Source of the DNA: Sphingomonadaceae bacterium
GTDB lineage: Bacteria > Pseudomonadota > Alphaproteobacteria > Sphingomonadales > Sphingomonadaceae
Direction: 5' to 3'
NCBI GenBank assembly: GCA_947473355.1
Contig: CANJCQ010000013.1
Coordinates: 1 to 63,997 of the forward strand
DNA: 63,997 bases
This document shows, piece after piece, positions 26,640-36,741 of this stretch (positions within the stretch are counted from its first letter, which is position 1; each line of letters starts with the position of its first letter). A model generated the notes under the pieces. That model did not search any database, was not told where the DNA came from, and saw only the letters and a program-made list of their open reading frames with translations. Position numbers and translations under genes: made by a program.

Positions 26640-27589
26640 GCTTTCACCTTTTGCGCTTCGGCAAATTCGAGAGCCTCGGAAACCATCGCTTCAACCAGAT
26701 CCTCGTAGCTCATCCCCATATGCTTCGCCTGTTCGGGGACCAGACTGAGCGGCGTCATGCCAGGCTGGGTGTTGATTTCGAGCAGGTAGAGGCCATCGAG
26801 ACCACGTTCGTCGTCCCAGCGGAAGTCCGAACGGGTAGCGCCCCGGCAGCCGAGCAACTGGTGGGCGCGCAAGGCGATGTCCTTGCAGGCCCGCGTGATC
26901 TCATCGGGAATTTCGGCCGGGCAGATGTGATCGGTCATGCCGTCGGTATATTTGGCGTCGAAGTCATAGAAGCCCGACTTGGGCTTGAGCTCGGTGACCA
27001 GCAGCGCCTTGCCGCCCAGCACGGCAGTAGTCAGTTCCTTGCCCCGAATGAACGGTTCCGCCAGCAGGCGGCCAAAATGCTGCCACGGGCCCTCGGCGGA
27101 AGGGCTGACCGGATCACCGTAGTTGCCTTCATCTGTAACAATCGCCACGCCCACGGACGAGCCCTCGTTAACGGGCTTGAGCACATATGGCCGCGCTAGA
27201 GGATCGGCCTGGTAAATCTCGGAAGTCTCGACGATCCGCCCGCCGGGCATGGGAATGCCATACGACACCAGCGCCTGCTTGGTCAGTTCCTTGTCGATGG
27301 CGATGACGGAAGTGGCGAGGCCCGAATGGGTGTAAGTCAGCCCCATCAGGTCCATCATGCCCTGCACCGTGCCATCCTCGCCGGGCGACCCGTGCAAGGC
27401 GTTGAACACGACATCGGGCGCAGCCTCGGTGAGCTTCAGGGCGACGTCGCGACCCATATCGATGCGGGTAACCTTGTGACCGCGCGATTCCAGCGCCTTG
27501 GCCACGCCCTCGCCGCTCATCAGCGAGACGGGGCGTTCGCTGGACCAGCCGCCCATGAGGACCGCGATATGGAGTTTGGGGAGACTCAA
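26636..27589 (-). CDS. ddl: D-alanine--D-alanine ligase
   Basis: ATP-grasp ligase that makes the D-Ala-D-Ala dipeptide for peptidoglycan. In 317 residues HIAVLMGGWSSERPVSLMSG is the N-terminal motif, LHGSPGEDGTVQGM the next, and EINTQPGMTPLSLVPEQA the conserved Mg/substrate site. The start is TTG (ttgagtctcccc), which overlaps the stop of the DUF4262 gene by four bases, an unusual start for an essential gene. No better ATG is available upstream of the conserved N-terminus. Confidence 0.95.
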   Translation of the reverse strand: MSLPKLHIAVLMGGWSSERPVSLMSGEGVAKALESRGHKVTRIDMGRDVALKLTEAAPDVVFNALHGSPGEDGTVQGMMDLMGLTYTHSGLATSVIAIDKELTKQALVSYGIPMPGGRIVETSEIYQADPLARPYVLKPVNEGSSVGVAIVTDEGNYGDPVSPSAEGPWQHFGRLLAEPFIRGKELTTAVLGGKALLVTELKPKSGFYDFDAKYTDGMTDHICPAEIPDEITRACKDIALRAHQLLGCRGATRSDFRWDDERGLDGLYLLEINTQPGMTPLSLVPEQAKHMGMSYEDLVEAMVSEALEFAEAQKVKA

Positions 27590-28101
27590 TGAAATGTCCT
27601 TGCTTCGTAAAGAGCCGTTTGCAGGTCAATCACGCGCTGCGCACAGCCCTCATCCCAAGGGAACAAGCCATCAACGGCCCCCGGCCATACAATTTGGTAA
27701 GCTTCGGTCATCTCCACACCTAGCTGACTCCGATGATACCAAATTGCCCATCCAAAGTGCTCTTTGATCGCAGCGGGATCAGTTACGTGACGCAGCACAC
27801 ATTCGAAGCCTTCAAGTAATCCGCTGACGGTCTTCCAATCTTCCAGAACCATTCCTTCAGAACACTTGCGTCTCACGTTGTTGACCATTGAATGCATCAC
27901 TTCGTTTCGAAGCCCGTAGACGATCACTTCGGGCTGACGAACCGACACTGGAAAGCCGATTGAATAGCTGAAATCGGGCATTTTCCCTTCGGGATCAAAG
28001 ACAAATTGAACCTGGCAGCCGTGTTCTGCGATGTTGTCGAATACTTGTTGCTCGTGTTCATCGGGCTTCTTTCGGAAGAGCTTGCGCATGAAATCTCTCA
28101 T
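27586..28101 (-). CDS. DUF4262 family protein embedded in the dcw operon
   Basis: 171-residue protein resembling DUF4262. FSYSIGFPVSVRQPEVIVYGL is in the style of this family, and HFGWAIWYHRSQLGVEMTEAYQIVWP follows, with DGLFPWDEGC near the end. No membrane segment or known catalytic motif is seen. It begins at an ATG overlapping the murB stop by four bases and ends overlapping the TTG start of ddl, so it is translationally locked into the operon. Base composition and codon use look noticeably less GC-rich than the flanking mur genes, which suggests a later arrival. No DUF4262 gene is normally expected in this cluster. Function unknown. Confidence 0.75.
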   Translation of the reverse strand: MRDFMRKLFRKKPDEHEQQVFDNIAEHGCQVQFVFDPEGKMPDFSYSIGFPVSVRQPEVIVYGLRNEVMHSMVNNVRRKCSEGMVLEDWKTVSGLLEGFECVLRHVTDPAAIKEHFGWAIWYHRSQLGVEMTEAYQIVWPGAVDGLFPWDEGCAQRVIDLQTALYEARTFH

Positions 28102-28991
28102 GGTCGGCCCACCCGCTGAATCTCCCACTCCAGCTCAACGCCCGACCTCTCCTTCACCCGCCGCCGAACTTCTTCGCCCAGAGCTTCAATATCCGTGCTG
28201 GTGGCGTGGCCGGTGTTGATCAGGAAATTGGTGTGCTTGTCGCTGACCTGCGCCCCGCCCTGCGTCAGGCCCCGGCAGCCTGCCGCATCGACCAGCTCCC
28301 AGGCCTTTTTGCCGGGCGGGTTTTTGAAGGTCGATCCGCCGGTCTTGCTGCGCAGCGGCTGCGAGGCCTCGCGGCTGGCCGAGATACGGTTCATTTCGGA
28401 TTGGATTGCTGCTGGTTCGCCAGAGCGGCCCCGGAAGCGGGCGGCAACGACGATGGCGCCTTCGGGCAGATCAGAATGGCGATAGGAATAGTGCAGGTCT
28501 GCGGCGGTCAGCGTCACCAGCTCGCCTGCGCGGGTTACCGCGTCGCAATCGACCAATATGTCCTTGACCTCACTACCATAGGCCCCGCCGTTCATCCTTA
28601 CGAAGCCGCCAACCGTGCCGGGGATCGAGCGCAGGAATTCAAGCCCCGCAATCCCGGCATCGCGCGCGGTGGAGGAGACGAGAATGCCCGAAGCCCCGCC
28701 GCCGCAGCTGAGCGTGGTGTCATCGGCGCGGGTCACCTTGGCAAAGGCCTTGCCCAGCCGGACGACCACGCCGGGAAATCCGCCATCGCGGACGATCAGG
28801 TTGGAGCCCAGCCCCAAGGCCATGACTGGTGTGCTTGGATCAAGGTCGCGCAGGAAGTGCTGCAGATCGGCAAGGTCCTTCGGCTCGAACAGCCACCCAG
28901 CCGCGCCGCCAGACTTGAACCAGACCAGCGGGGCGAGTGGCGCGTTCTGGGTCAGCTTTCCGGCAACGCGGGGCACTTCAAGCGCCATCAT
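28098..28991 (-). CDS. murB: UDP-N-acetylenolpyruvoylglucosamine reductase
   Basis: FAD-dependent enzyme forming UDP-MurNAc. In 297 residues [20 protein letters not shown] is the FAD-binding PP-loop, [18 protein letters not shown] the second FAD motif, and [24 protein letters not shown] carries the serine that acts as proton donor ([13 protein letters not shown] motif). It is a type IIa MurB. The ATG at 28991 overlaps the murC stop by four bases; a longer ORF start lies inside murC and is rejected. Confidence 0.96.
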   Translation of the reverse strand: MMALEVPRVAGKLTQNAPLAPLVWFKSGGAAGWLFEPKDLADLQHFLRDLDPSTPVMALGLGSNLIVRDGGFPGVVVRLGKAFAKVTRADDTTLSCGGGASGILVSSTARDAGIAGLEFLRSIPGTVGGFVRMNGGAYGSEVKDILVDCDAVTRAGELVTLTAADLHYSYRHSDLPEGAIVVAARFRGRSGEPAAIQSEMNRISASREASQPLRSKTGGSTFKNPPGKKAWELVDAAGCRGLTQGGAQVSDKHTNFLINTGHATSTDIEALGEEVRRRVKERSGVELEWEIQRVGRP

Positions 28992-30397
28992 CCCGCCCGC
29001 CTTGCCGCAATCGCATCGGCCAGCCCCGCCGCCCACTTGGTGATATCGCCCGCGCCCAGGCATACCACCATGTCGCCAGCCTCAAGGGTCCCCGCCAGCG
29101 TCTCGGCCAAGGCATCAGCGCCATCGGTGACGAAAGCCGCGCGGTGGCCGCGTTGCTTGATGCCGGAAATCAGTTCGGCGGAATCGACGCCGTCGATCGG
29201 CTGCTCACCCGCAGGATAGACCGGGGCGGCATAGACCACATCAGCGTCGTTGAAGGCGGCCTGAAACTCGCCCATCAGATCGCGCAGCCGGGTGAAGCGG
29301 TGCGGCTGGACGACCGCGATCACCTTGCCCTTCACACCCTCGCGCGCGGCGGAAAGCACGGCGCGGATTTCGACCGGGTGGTGCGCATAGTCGTCGATTA
29401 CTGTCGCGCCGCCTACCTCACCGACCTTGGTGAAGCGGCGCTTCACGCCAGTGAACTTGGCAAAGCCGGTCTGGATAATATCGTCTTCACAGCCCATCTC
29501 TGCGGCCACGGCCACGGCCGCGAGCGCATTCTGGACATTGTGGCGCCCCGGCATCGGCAGCTCGATCCCCTCGATGCGGCGCGAGCTGCCATCGCGCTGG
29601 CGGATGACAGCGTCGAAGCGGTTGCCGCCGGGCACCGGCGTCACGTTATCGCCGCGCACGTCGGCTTGAGCGGAAAAGCCATAGGTGATCACCCGGCGGT
29701 CACGCACCTTGGGAATCACTGCCTGCACTTCGGGATGATCGATGCACAGCACTGCAGCGCCATAGAAGGGCACGTTCTCGATGAATTCGACGAAGGCCTC
29801 CTTGACCGCGTCGAACGAACCATAGTGATCGAGGTGTTCGGGATCGATATTGGTGACCACCGCAATCGTGCCGTCGAGCCGCAGGAACGAGCCGTCGCTC
29901 TCGTCAGCCTCGACCACCATCCATTCGCTGGCGCCAAGCCGGGCGTTGGAGCCATAAGAGTTGATGATGCCGCCGTTGATCACGGTCGGATCGATCCCGC
30001 CCGCATCGAGCAGCGCGGCGATCATCGAGGTGGTGGTGGTCTTGCCGTGGGTTCCAGCAACCGCAACCGTGCTTTTCAGCCGCATCAGTTCTGCCAGCAT
30101 CTCGGCGCGGCGCACCACGGGGACGCGCCCTTCGAGCGCGGCGGCGACTTCAGGGTTGTCGCGCTTCACCGCAGTCGACGTCACCACCACGGCGGCGTCA
30201 CCCAGGTTTTCCGCACTATGGCCGATCATCACCTTGATGCCGCGCTTGCGCAGGCCATCGACGACATAGCCCTCGGCAATGTCCGAACCCTGCACCTTGT
30301 AGCCAAGGTTGCACATCACTTCGGCAATGCCCGACATGCCAATGCCGCCGATGCCGACGAAGTGGATCGTGCCGATGTCTGTCGCGACGCCCTTCAT
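28988..30397 (-). CDS. murC: UDP-N-acetylmuramate--L-alanine ligase
   Basis: Mur ligase adding L-Ala to UDP-MurNAc. The 469-residue protein starts [28 protein letters not shown], with the UDP-binding loop, then [18 protein letters not shown] as P-loop; [14 protein letters not shown] is the MurC central/C-terminal motif. It overlaps murG by four bases and murB by four. Confidence 0.96.
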   Translation of the reverse strand: MKGVATDIGTIHFVGIGGIGMSGIAEVMCNLGYKVQGSDIAEGYVVDGLRKRGIKVMIGHSAENLGDAAVVVTSTAVKRDNPEVAAALEGRVPVVRRAEMLAELMRLKSTVAVAGTHGKTTTTSMIAALLDAGGIDPTVINGGIINSYGSNARLGASEWMVVEADESDGSFLRLDGTIAVVTNIDPEHLDHYGSFDAVKEAFVEFIENVPFYGAAVLCIDHPEVQAVIPKVRDRRVITYGFSAQADVRGDNVTPVPGGNRFDAVIRQRDGSSRRIEGIELPMPGRHNVQNALAAVAVAAEMGCEDDIIQTGFAKFTGVKRRFTKVGEVGGATVIDDYAHHPVEIRAVLSAAREGVKGKVIAVVQPHRFTRLRDLMGEFQAAFNDADVVYAAPVYPAGEQPIDGVDSAELISGIKQRGHRAAFVTDGADALAETLAGTLEAGDMVVCLGAGDITKWAAGLADAIAARRAG

Positions 30398-31575
30398 GCC
30401 GCGCCGTCCATTGCCATAGCCTCCTGCCCGGAAGCGGAAGTCTGCCCGCCCATGCGGATCACATCCATCAAGGGCGCGCCGCCGAAGCTTTCGACCAGAT
30501 CGGCCAAATCGGAAACCGCCTTGGGATAGCCACAATTCCACGCGGCATGGGCGGCATTGGCCAGCGTTTCGGGATGCTGCGCCATTGCCTGAATTTGCTT
30601 GGCGAGCTCGGCGCCGGTGAATTTCGGCTGCGGGATCGACCGCGCGCCACCTGCTGCCACCATTTCGCGGGCATTGGCAGTCTGGTGGTCGTCAGTGGCA
30701 ATCGGCAGCGGCACGAGGATCGCCGGCCGGCCGACAACCGTCAGCTCGGCAATGGTCGATGCCCCCGCCCGCCCGATGAACAGGTGCGCATCGGCCAGCC
30801 TTTCGGCCATATTCTCGAAATAGGTGCCGAGTTCGGCGGGGATATCATGCCCGGCATAGCGCGAACGCACTGCGTCGATATCTTCGGGGCGGCATTGCTG
30901 GGTGACTTGCAGTCGCAGCCGCAGCGCGGTCTGCAGCATGGCGAGGCCATCAGGGACCACTTCGGACAGCACCCTTGCGCCCTGGCTGCCGCCGGTCACC
31001 AGAATGCGCAGCAGGCCTTCCTCGGTGAAGGCTGGAAAAGGCTTCTCGCGCAGCGCCAGCACTTCGGCGCGGACCGGGTTGCCCACCACATGGACCTTGC
31101 TGCTGTGCTTGTCGGCCAGCCGGCCAACCGTGCGGTAAGCAGTGGCAATCGCATCGACCCGCCCGGCCAGCAGCCGGTTGACCCGGCCCAGAACGGCGTT
31201 CTGTTCGTGCAGAATCGTGGGAATCTTCGCCGAAGTCGCCGCCAGCAATGCGGGCAGCGCAGGGTAGCCGCCGAAGCCGACGACGGCCGATGGCTCGAAG
31301 CTTTCGAACAGACGAAGCGCCATGCGCCGCCCCTCGGCAATCGCGGTGAGCCCGCGCAACCAGCCCAGCGGGTTGAGCCCGCCGATGCGTCCTGCGGGCA
31401 GGACATGCGAGGTCAGCGCCATCGGGCGGCCGGGAATGGTCGAGCCACGCTGATCAGTGATCAGCGCCACATGATGCCCGCGCCGCTCCAGTTCCACAGC
31501 CAGCGCGAAGGCCGGGATCAGATGGCCGCCAGTGCCGCCAGCAGCGAGGACATAGTGCCGGGTTACGCCAGTCAT
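30394..31575 (-). CDS. murG: UDP-GlcNAc: undecaprenyl-PP-MurNAc-pentapeptide GlcNAc transferase
   Basis: Peripheral inner-membrane GT28 glycosyltransferase that makes lipid II from lipid I. Over 393 residues, [19 protein letters not shown] is the N-terminal glycine loop and [26 protein letters not shown] is the C-terminal donor site. The ATG at 31575 overlaps the ftsW stop by four bases, which decides the start over an upstream alternative. Confidence 0.96.
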   Translation of the reverse strand: MTGVTRHYVLAAGGTGGHLIPAFALAVELERRGHHVALITDQRGSTIPGRPMALTSHVLPAGRIGGLNPLGWLRGLTAIAEGRRMALRLFESFEPSAVVGFGGYPALPALLAATSAKIPTILHEQNAVLGRVNRLLAGRVDAIATAYRTVGRLADKHSSKVHVVGNPVRAEVLALREKPFPAFTEEGLLRILVTGGSQGARVLSEVVPDGLAMLQTALRLRLQVTQQCRPEDIDAVRSRYAGHDIPAELGTYFENMAERLADAHLFIGRAGASTIAELTVVGRPAILVPLPIATDDHQTANAREMVAAGGARSIPQPKFTGAELAKQIQAMAQHPETLANAAHAAWNCGYPKAVSDLADLVESFGGAPLMDVIRMGGQTSASGQEAMAMDGAA

Positions 31576-32795
31576 TTCAGCCCCCACCCGGCGCGCCCGG
31601 CCAATTTACCGTTAGGCCGCTCGCCCTTGATGAACGGATTGCGCCGCGTGATCGCCAGCAAAAAGCCGACACCAAGGCACAAGGCAACCGTCGAAGAACC
31701 GCCATAGGAAATCAGCGGCAGGGTCATGCCCTTGGACGGGAAAAGTTGCAGATTGACGAGAATGTTGATGAAGGCCTGCCCTCCGAGCTGGGCAGCGAGG
31801 CCGGTCGCGGCCAGCACCGCAAACAGATCTTCCTCCTCGACCAGCCGCAGCAGCACCCGGACGATGATCGCGAGATAAAGAATAACGACGACCATGCAGG
31901 CGAGCAGACCGAATTCCTCGCCGATCACCGAGAAGATATAGTCGGTATGGGCTTCGGGCAGCGACAGCTTGCGCGTGCCCAGCCACAGTCCGCTGCCGGT
32001 CCAGCCGCCCGCAAGCAAGGTTCGCTGGGCAAGGTCGACCTGATCGAAAGCCGTGCCGCCGCCGAGGAAAGCATCGATCCGGTGACGGGCATTATCATAG
32101 AATACATAGGTCGCAACGAACGCCGCGACCAAACCAGATCCAGCCAGCAGGATGCGCTTCATCTCGAGCCCTGACAGCAGCATCAGCGCGAACCACACTG
32201 CCGAAAACAGCAAGGTCGAGCCGAAGTCCGGCTGCGCCATCAGCAGCCCGCCGATCAGCAGCATCAGCCCGATAGCGATGCGCTGCACCGGCAAGTTCGG
32301 ATCGCGCACCCGCCATGACAGGATCCAGGCAAGGCCGATGGCAAAGGCCGGCTTGAGGAATTCGCTGGGTTGCAGCGAAATCCCGAGGTTGAGCCAGCGC
32401 CGCGCGCCGTTGACCTGGGTGCCTATGAGGGGCACCAGCATCAAGCCCGCCAGCATGGCAAAGCCCAGAACGATGCCCGCGCGCCGCGCCATGTCGCGCG
32501 GCAGCAGCGAAGCGCCGAACATCGCGGCAAGCCCCAAAAACTGCCAGCGCAGTTGCAGGAAGAAGAAATGTAGATCGTCGACTTTCCCGGTTGCCGTCGA
32601 AAGCCGCCGCGCGCTGGCGGGAGAGGCCGCGAGCACTGCCACTGCACCAATGGCCATCAAGGTCAGGATCAGTGCCAGCAGCACCCGATCAATCTCGCGC
32701 CACCAGATTGCCAGTTCGCTGCGCCGCCCCTTGCGATAGCGCGCCGCTGCGGCTGCTGCTGCAATAGCTGGGGAACTGACAGGTTTGGTCGCCAT
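31572..32795 (-). CDS. ftsW: Cell division SEDS glycosyltransferase FtsW
   Basis: Ten-helix SEDS-family peptidoglycan polymerase of 407 residues. AIWWREIDRVLLALILTLMAIGAVAVLAA starts the membrane part; GARRWLNLGISLQPSEFLK and GMTLPLISYGGSSTVALCLGVGFLLAI are SEDS signatures. It pairs with FtsI for septal wall synthesis. Its start overlaps the murD stop by one base (TGATG). Confidence 0.96.
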   Translation of the reverse strand: MATKPVSSPAIAAAAAAARYRKGRRSELAIWWREIDRVLLALILTLMAIGAVAVLAASPASARRLSTATGKVDDLHFFFLQLRWQFLGLAAMFGASLLPRDMARRAGIVLGFAMLAGLMLVPLIGTQVNGARRWLNLGISLQPSEFLKPAFAIGLAWILSWRVRDPNLPVQRIAIGLMLLIGGLLMAQPDFGSTLLFSAVWFALMLLSGLEMKRILLAGSGLVAAFVATYVFYDNARHRIDAFLGGGTAFDQVDLAQRTLLAGGWTGSGLWLGTRKLSLPEAHTDYIFSVIGEEFGLLACMVVVILYLAIIVRVLLRLVEEEDLFAVLAATGLAAQLGGQAFINILVNLQLFPSKGMTLPLISYGGSSTVALCLGVGFLLAITRRNPFIKGERPNGKLAGRAGWGLK

Positions 32796-34189
32796 CAGAC
32801 TGTCCCTCCCGTGTCTTGCCCGGATTCCCACGATGTTGCTTCGGACGTTATGGCTTCGGTCAAGGCTTCGACGATCTGGCGGAAGGCATCGCCGCGAGCC
32901 TCATAGTCGCGGAACTGGTCGAAGCTGGCGCAGGCCGGCGAAAGCATGATGATATCGCCAGACTTCGCCGCGGCAATCGCCTGGCGGATCGCCTCACTCA
33001 GCATTTCCGAGCGGTGGACCGGCATGAAGGGCTCGAGCAGCCGGGCAAACAGCGGCCCGGCCTCGCCAATGACATAGGCCGCAGCGACATTGCCGAAGAA
33101 GGGTTCGCATTCGGCCAGGCTGTCGCTCTTGGGCAGGCCGCCCGCAATCCAGTGAATGCGCCGCCGGTTGCCGAATTCCGGGCGCGGCGGAAAGGCCCCC
33201 AGCGCCGGGGCGGCCGAGGCCGGATTGGTCGCCTTGCTGTCGTTGATGAACAGCACGCCGCCCGCCTTTGCCACCCGCTCCATGCGATGCGGAAGCCCTC
33301 GAAAGCTGGGCATGGCGGCGCTCCATTGCGCCTGGGTCAGGCCCAATGCTTCGACAATGGCGACAGCGACGGCAGCGTTCTGGAGATTGTGCGGGCCCTG
33401 CAACGAGGGCCAGTCGCCCTGCATCGCGGCGAGATCCGAGCCGTTCACCCGGTGGACGAATTCTGCCGAGCGGCGCGCGGTCTCGATATCGGCAATCGCC
33501 GAAGTCTCTGCATCGCCCACCCCGAACACGGCATGCTGGCCGGGCAGCTGCATCGCCAGCAGCCGCGCCTTGGCATTGGCATAGCCAGCAAAATCCTCAT
33601 AGCGATCAAGGTGATCGGGCGTAATATTGAGCAGAGCCGCAACTTCGCATTGCAGGCTGAAGGTCAGGTCGATCTGATAGCTCGACAGTTCGAGCACATA
33701 GACGCCGCCTGCCGCCAATGGTTCGGGTTCGAGCACCGGAATGCCGATATTGCCGCCCATCCGCACCGGCAGCGCCGCGCTCTTGAGCAGATGGTGGACC
33801 AGCGCCGTAGTGGTTGATTTGCCGTTAGTGCCTGTAATGCCAACTACCCGGTGGGCTGGCAGATCGGCGCGCGCCTGAGCGAACAGTTCGATATCGCCGA
33901 TGACCGGCACCTCTGCCGCGGCCGCAGCCTCGGCGATCGGATGACGATTGAGCGGCACGCCGGGCGAAACCACCAATGCGGTAAATCCGGCCAGGTCGAT
34001 GGTCGTCGGATCCTCGAAGTTCAGCTCTGCCCCATGCCGGGCCGCCAGCGCGCTTCGCGGTTCCTCGCGGCTGTCCCAGGCAGTGACCTGTGCCCCGCTC
34101 GCCAGCAATGTCTCGACCACGGCAGTTCCCGAACGGGCGAGGCCAAGCACGGCATAGCGTTTACCGGCAAAGGCGGGGGATTTGATCAT
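32795..34189 (-). CDS. murD: UDP-N-acetylmuramoylalanine--D-glutamate ligase
   Basis: Adds D-Glu to UDP-MurNAc-L-Ala. Of 464 residues, [21 protein letters not shown] forms the UDP-binding N-terminal domain, [19 protein letters not shown] is the P-loop, and [14 protein letters not shown] and [13 protein letters not shown] are classical MurD motifs. [17 protein letters not shown] is the C-terminal loop. The ATG at 34189 overlaps the mraY stop by four bases. Confidence 0.96.
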   Translation of the reverse strand: MIKSPAFAGKRYAVLGLARSGTAVVETLLASGAQVTAWDSREEPRSALAARHGAELNFEDPTTIDLAGFTALVVSPGVPLNRHPIAEAAAAAEVPVIGDIELFAQARADLPAHRVVGITGTNGKSTTTALVHHLLKSAALPVRMGGNIGIPVLEPEPLAAGGVYVLELSSYQIDLTFSLQCEVAALLNITPDHLDRYEDFAGYANAKARLLAMQLPGQHAVFGVGDAETSAIADIETARRSAEFVHRVNGSDLAAMQGDWPSLQGPHNLQNAAVAVAIVEALGLTQAQWSAAMPSFRGLPHRMERVAKAGGVLFINDSKATNPASAAPALGAFPPRPEFGNRRRIHWIAGGLPKSDSLAECEPFFGNVAAAYVIGEAGPLFARLLEPFMPVHRSEMLSEAIRQAIAAAKSGDIIMLSPACASFDQFRDYEARGDAFRQIVEALTEAITSEATSWESGQDTGGTV

Positions 34190-35256
34190 CTGAGCTTGAG
34201 CGTCGCCAGCCCGATCACTGCGAGAATGATCGAGACGATCCAGAACCGGATCACTACGGTCGATTCCGCCCAGCCCTTTTGCTCGAAGTGGTGGTGGATC
34301 GGGGCCATGCGGAAGATGCGCTTGCCGGTGCGTTTGAACCAGAACACCTGGATGATTACCGAGGCGGTCTCCAGCACGAACAGCCCGCCGATGATCAGCA
34401 GCACGATCTCGTGATGCGCAGCAACCGCAATCGTGCCCAGCGCTCCGCCTAGGGCCAGACTGCCGGTATCGCCCATGAAGACAGCCGCAGGCGGCGCGTT
34501 GAACCACAGGAAAGCCAGCCCCGCCCCCATGATCCCGGTACACAAAATGGCTAACTCACCCGCGCGCGGCACATGCGGTATGCCGAGATAGTGGGCAAAA
34601 TCGAACCGTCCCGCAAGATAAGCAATAATGGCAAGTGCTCCGGCGGCGACCACAACCGGCATGGTTGCGAGACCATCCAACCCGTCAGTGAGGTTCACGG
34701 CATTGCCGAAGCCAACGATGAAGGTCGCGGCAAAGAGATAATAGAACGGTCCCAGCGGAATATAGCGATCCGAGAAGAAAGGCACATAGAGATTGGTGCT
34801 GACCTGACTGACGATCAGCCACGAGGCCACGCCCGCCACGGCAAATTCCAGCAGCAGCCGGATCCGGCCCGACACGCCCTTGTGGCTGCGCTTGGTGACT
34901 TTGTCATAATCGTCCATGAAGCCGATCGCGCCGAACCCGATTGTCACGGCGAGGCACGCCCAGACGAAAGGATTGGTCAGGTCCATCCACATGAGCATGG
35001 CAATAACCAGCGAAAACAGGATCATCAGCCCGCCCATGGTCGGCGTGCCGCGCTTGGCAAAGTGGCTTTGCGGCCCGTCCTCGCGGATCGGCTGGCCCTT
35101 GCCCTGCCGTACCCGCAGCATCGAGATAAAGCGCGGACCGATCAGCAGGCCGATCACCAGAGCGGTCATCAGCGCCGCACCCGCGCGGAAGCTCTGATAG
35201 CGAATGAGGTTCGCAAGGCCTTCGAAATGAAAATATTCCGCGATCAGATAGAGCAT
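34186..35256 (-). CDS. mraY: Phospho-MurNAc-pentapeptide-transferase
   Basis: Integral membrane enzyme making lipid I. In 356 residues with about ten helices, GFMDDYDKV carries the DDxxK/D catalytic aspartates, [17 protein letters not shown] precedes it, and [14 protein letters not shown] and [13 protein letters not shown] are MraY signatures. It is twelve bases downstream of murF. Confidence 0.97.
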   Translation of the reverse strand: MLYLIAEYFHFEGLANLIRYQSFRAGAALMTALVIGLLIGPRFISMLRVRQGKGQPIREDGPQSHFAKRGTPTMGGLMILFSLVIAMLMWMDLTNPFVWACLAVTIGFGAIGFMDDYDKVTKRSHKGVSGRIRLLLEFAVAGVASWLIVSQVSTNLYVPFFSDRYIPLGPFYYLFAATFIVGFGNAVNLTDGLDGLATMPVVVAAGALAIIAYLAGRFDFAHYLGIPHVPRAGELAILCTGIMGAGLAFLWFNAPPAAVFMGDTGSLALGGALGTIAVAAHHEIVLLIIGGLFVLETASVIIQVFWFKRTGKRIFRMAPIHHHFEQKGWAESTVVIRFWIVSIILAVIGLATLKLR

Positions 35257-35268
35257 CGCCTGGCGAAC

Positions 35269-36741
35269 CTAACCTATTTTGCCGGTCAGTGCTGCGACCA
35301 AAGCGCCCAGCCCAACCGAATTCGACCCTTTGACCAGAAGTGCATCGCCTCGTTCCAGACCGAAACGATCCAGGGTCTCACGCGCTTCGGACGCGCTTTG
35401 GCAATGGGCGAAGGGTAGCACTTTGCCAAGCGCAGCGCCTGTGTCTTTCCCCAGTTCACCGGCGAGGGCTGCCATTTCGTCGCCGACCAGAATTGCGTAA
35501 TCGATGCCCGCCTCAGCCAGTGGCTTTGCCAGCGCTGCATGGAATTCAGGGCCATGCACGCCAAGTTCCTTCATCGCGCCGAGAACCGCGATGCGCCGCC
35601 GCGCCGGGGTCTTGCCGAGCTGCGCCAAAGTCGCGCGCATCGAGGCCGGATTGGCATTGTAGCTTTCGTCGATCAGCAGGGCCGTGCCGCCCTCGACTGT
35701 AATGTCGGTCCGCGCGCCGCGCCCGGCCATGCCAGTCATCTCAGCCAATGCAACACCTGCCGCACCCAGATCGCCGCCTGCCGCGCGCACTGCTGCCATC
35801 ACGGCAAGCGAATTGGTCACCCAGTGATCGCCGGGCTCGGCAACTGTATAGCACAGCCGCCGGTCGCCAAGATCGGCTGTCACCAAAGTGCCCCCGCCCG
35901 GCGCTGCCACGGCATCGAGCAGGCGGACATCGGCGTGGGGTGCCCGGCCGAACGACACGACCGAGCCGGCATGTAGCTGGGCCTTGGCCTTCAGCCGGTC
36001 ATAATGGGGGCTGTCTGCTGGAATGATTGCAACACCGCCCGGTTCACCATTGGCGGCTTCCAGCCCCTCGAAAATCTCGCCCTTGGCGTCGGCAATCGCT
36101 TCTTCGCTGCCAAGCATTTCGATATGCGCTGGGGCAATGGTGGTGATTACCGCGACATGCGGGCGGACCTGGCGGGTCAGCGCGGCGATTTCGCCGGCGT
36201 GGTTCATGCCCATCTCGAAGATACCGAAACGCGCGCGCGAGGGCATCCGGGCCAGGCTCAGCGGGACCCCGACATGGTTGTTGTAGCTTTTGACCGAGCG
36301 ATGCGCCGCGCCCCGGCTCGAACGGTCGAGCGCGGCGAAGATCGCTTCCTTGACGCCGGTCTTGCCGACCGAGCCAGTCACACCGATGATCCGGGCATCG
36401 CTGCGCGACCGCGCTGCCTGACCGAGCGCGACCAGCGCGGCGGTGGTGTCGGTGACGCAGGCGTGCGGTCCGTCAATCTCGCGATCCGTCACTGCCGCCG
36501 CCGCGCCCTTGGCCAGCGCGCCTTCGACGAAACGGTGACCGTCAGTACTCTCGCCAGTCAGCGCGAAGAACAGATCGCCGGGGACGACATCGCGCGAATC
36601 GATCTCGACTCCGGACACGACAAATTCGCCCGCCGCGTGGCCCTGCATGGCATAGGCCAGTGCGTCGCTGTCCCACAGCACCAGCGGTCGGTCGTCATTG
36701 GCCGCGGCAGGCCATTCCAGAATACTACGAAACGCGTTCAT
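35269..36741 (-). CDS. murF: UDP-MurNAc-tripeptide--D-alanyl-D-alanine ligase
   Basis: Adds the D-Ala-D-Ala dipeptide made by Ddl. In 490 residues GVTGSVGKTGVKEAIFAAL is the P-loop in the MurF form, followed by SYNNHVGVPLSLARM and FGIFEMGMNHAGEIA, both MurF hallmarks; LLIDESYNANPASMRATL is the C-terminal motif. It overlaps murE by four bases. Confidence 0.96.
   Translation of the reverse strand: MNAFRSILEWPAAANDDRPLVLWDSDALAYAMQGHAAGEFVVSGVEIDSRDVVPGDLFFALTGESTDGHRFVEGALAKGAAAAVTDREIDGPHACVTDTTAALVALGQAARSRSDARIIGVTGSVGKTGVKEAIFAALDRSSRGAAHRSVKSYNNHVGVPLSLARMPSRARFGIFEMGMNHAGEIAALTRQVRPHVAVITTIAPAHIEMLGSEEAIADAKGEIFEGLEAANGEPGGVAIIPADSPHYDRLKAKAQLHAGSVVSFGRAPHADVRLLDAVAAPGGGTLVTADLGDRRLCYTVAEPGDHWVTNSLAVMAAVRAAGGDLGAAGVALAEMTGMAGRGARTDITVEGGTALLIDESYNANPASMRATLAQLGKTPARRRIAVLGAMKELGVHGPEFHAALAKPLAEAGIDYAILVGDEMAALAGELGKDTGAALGKVLPFAHCQSASEARETLDRFGLERGDALLVKGSNSVGLGALVAALTGKIG

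Noticed and set aside
29010..30529. Long plus-strand open frame opposite murC
   Set aside because: His/Asp-rich shadow with no motifs, while the minus frame has the MurC P-loop and other signatures.
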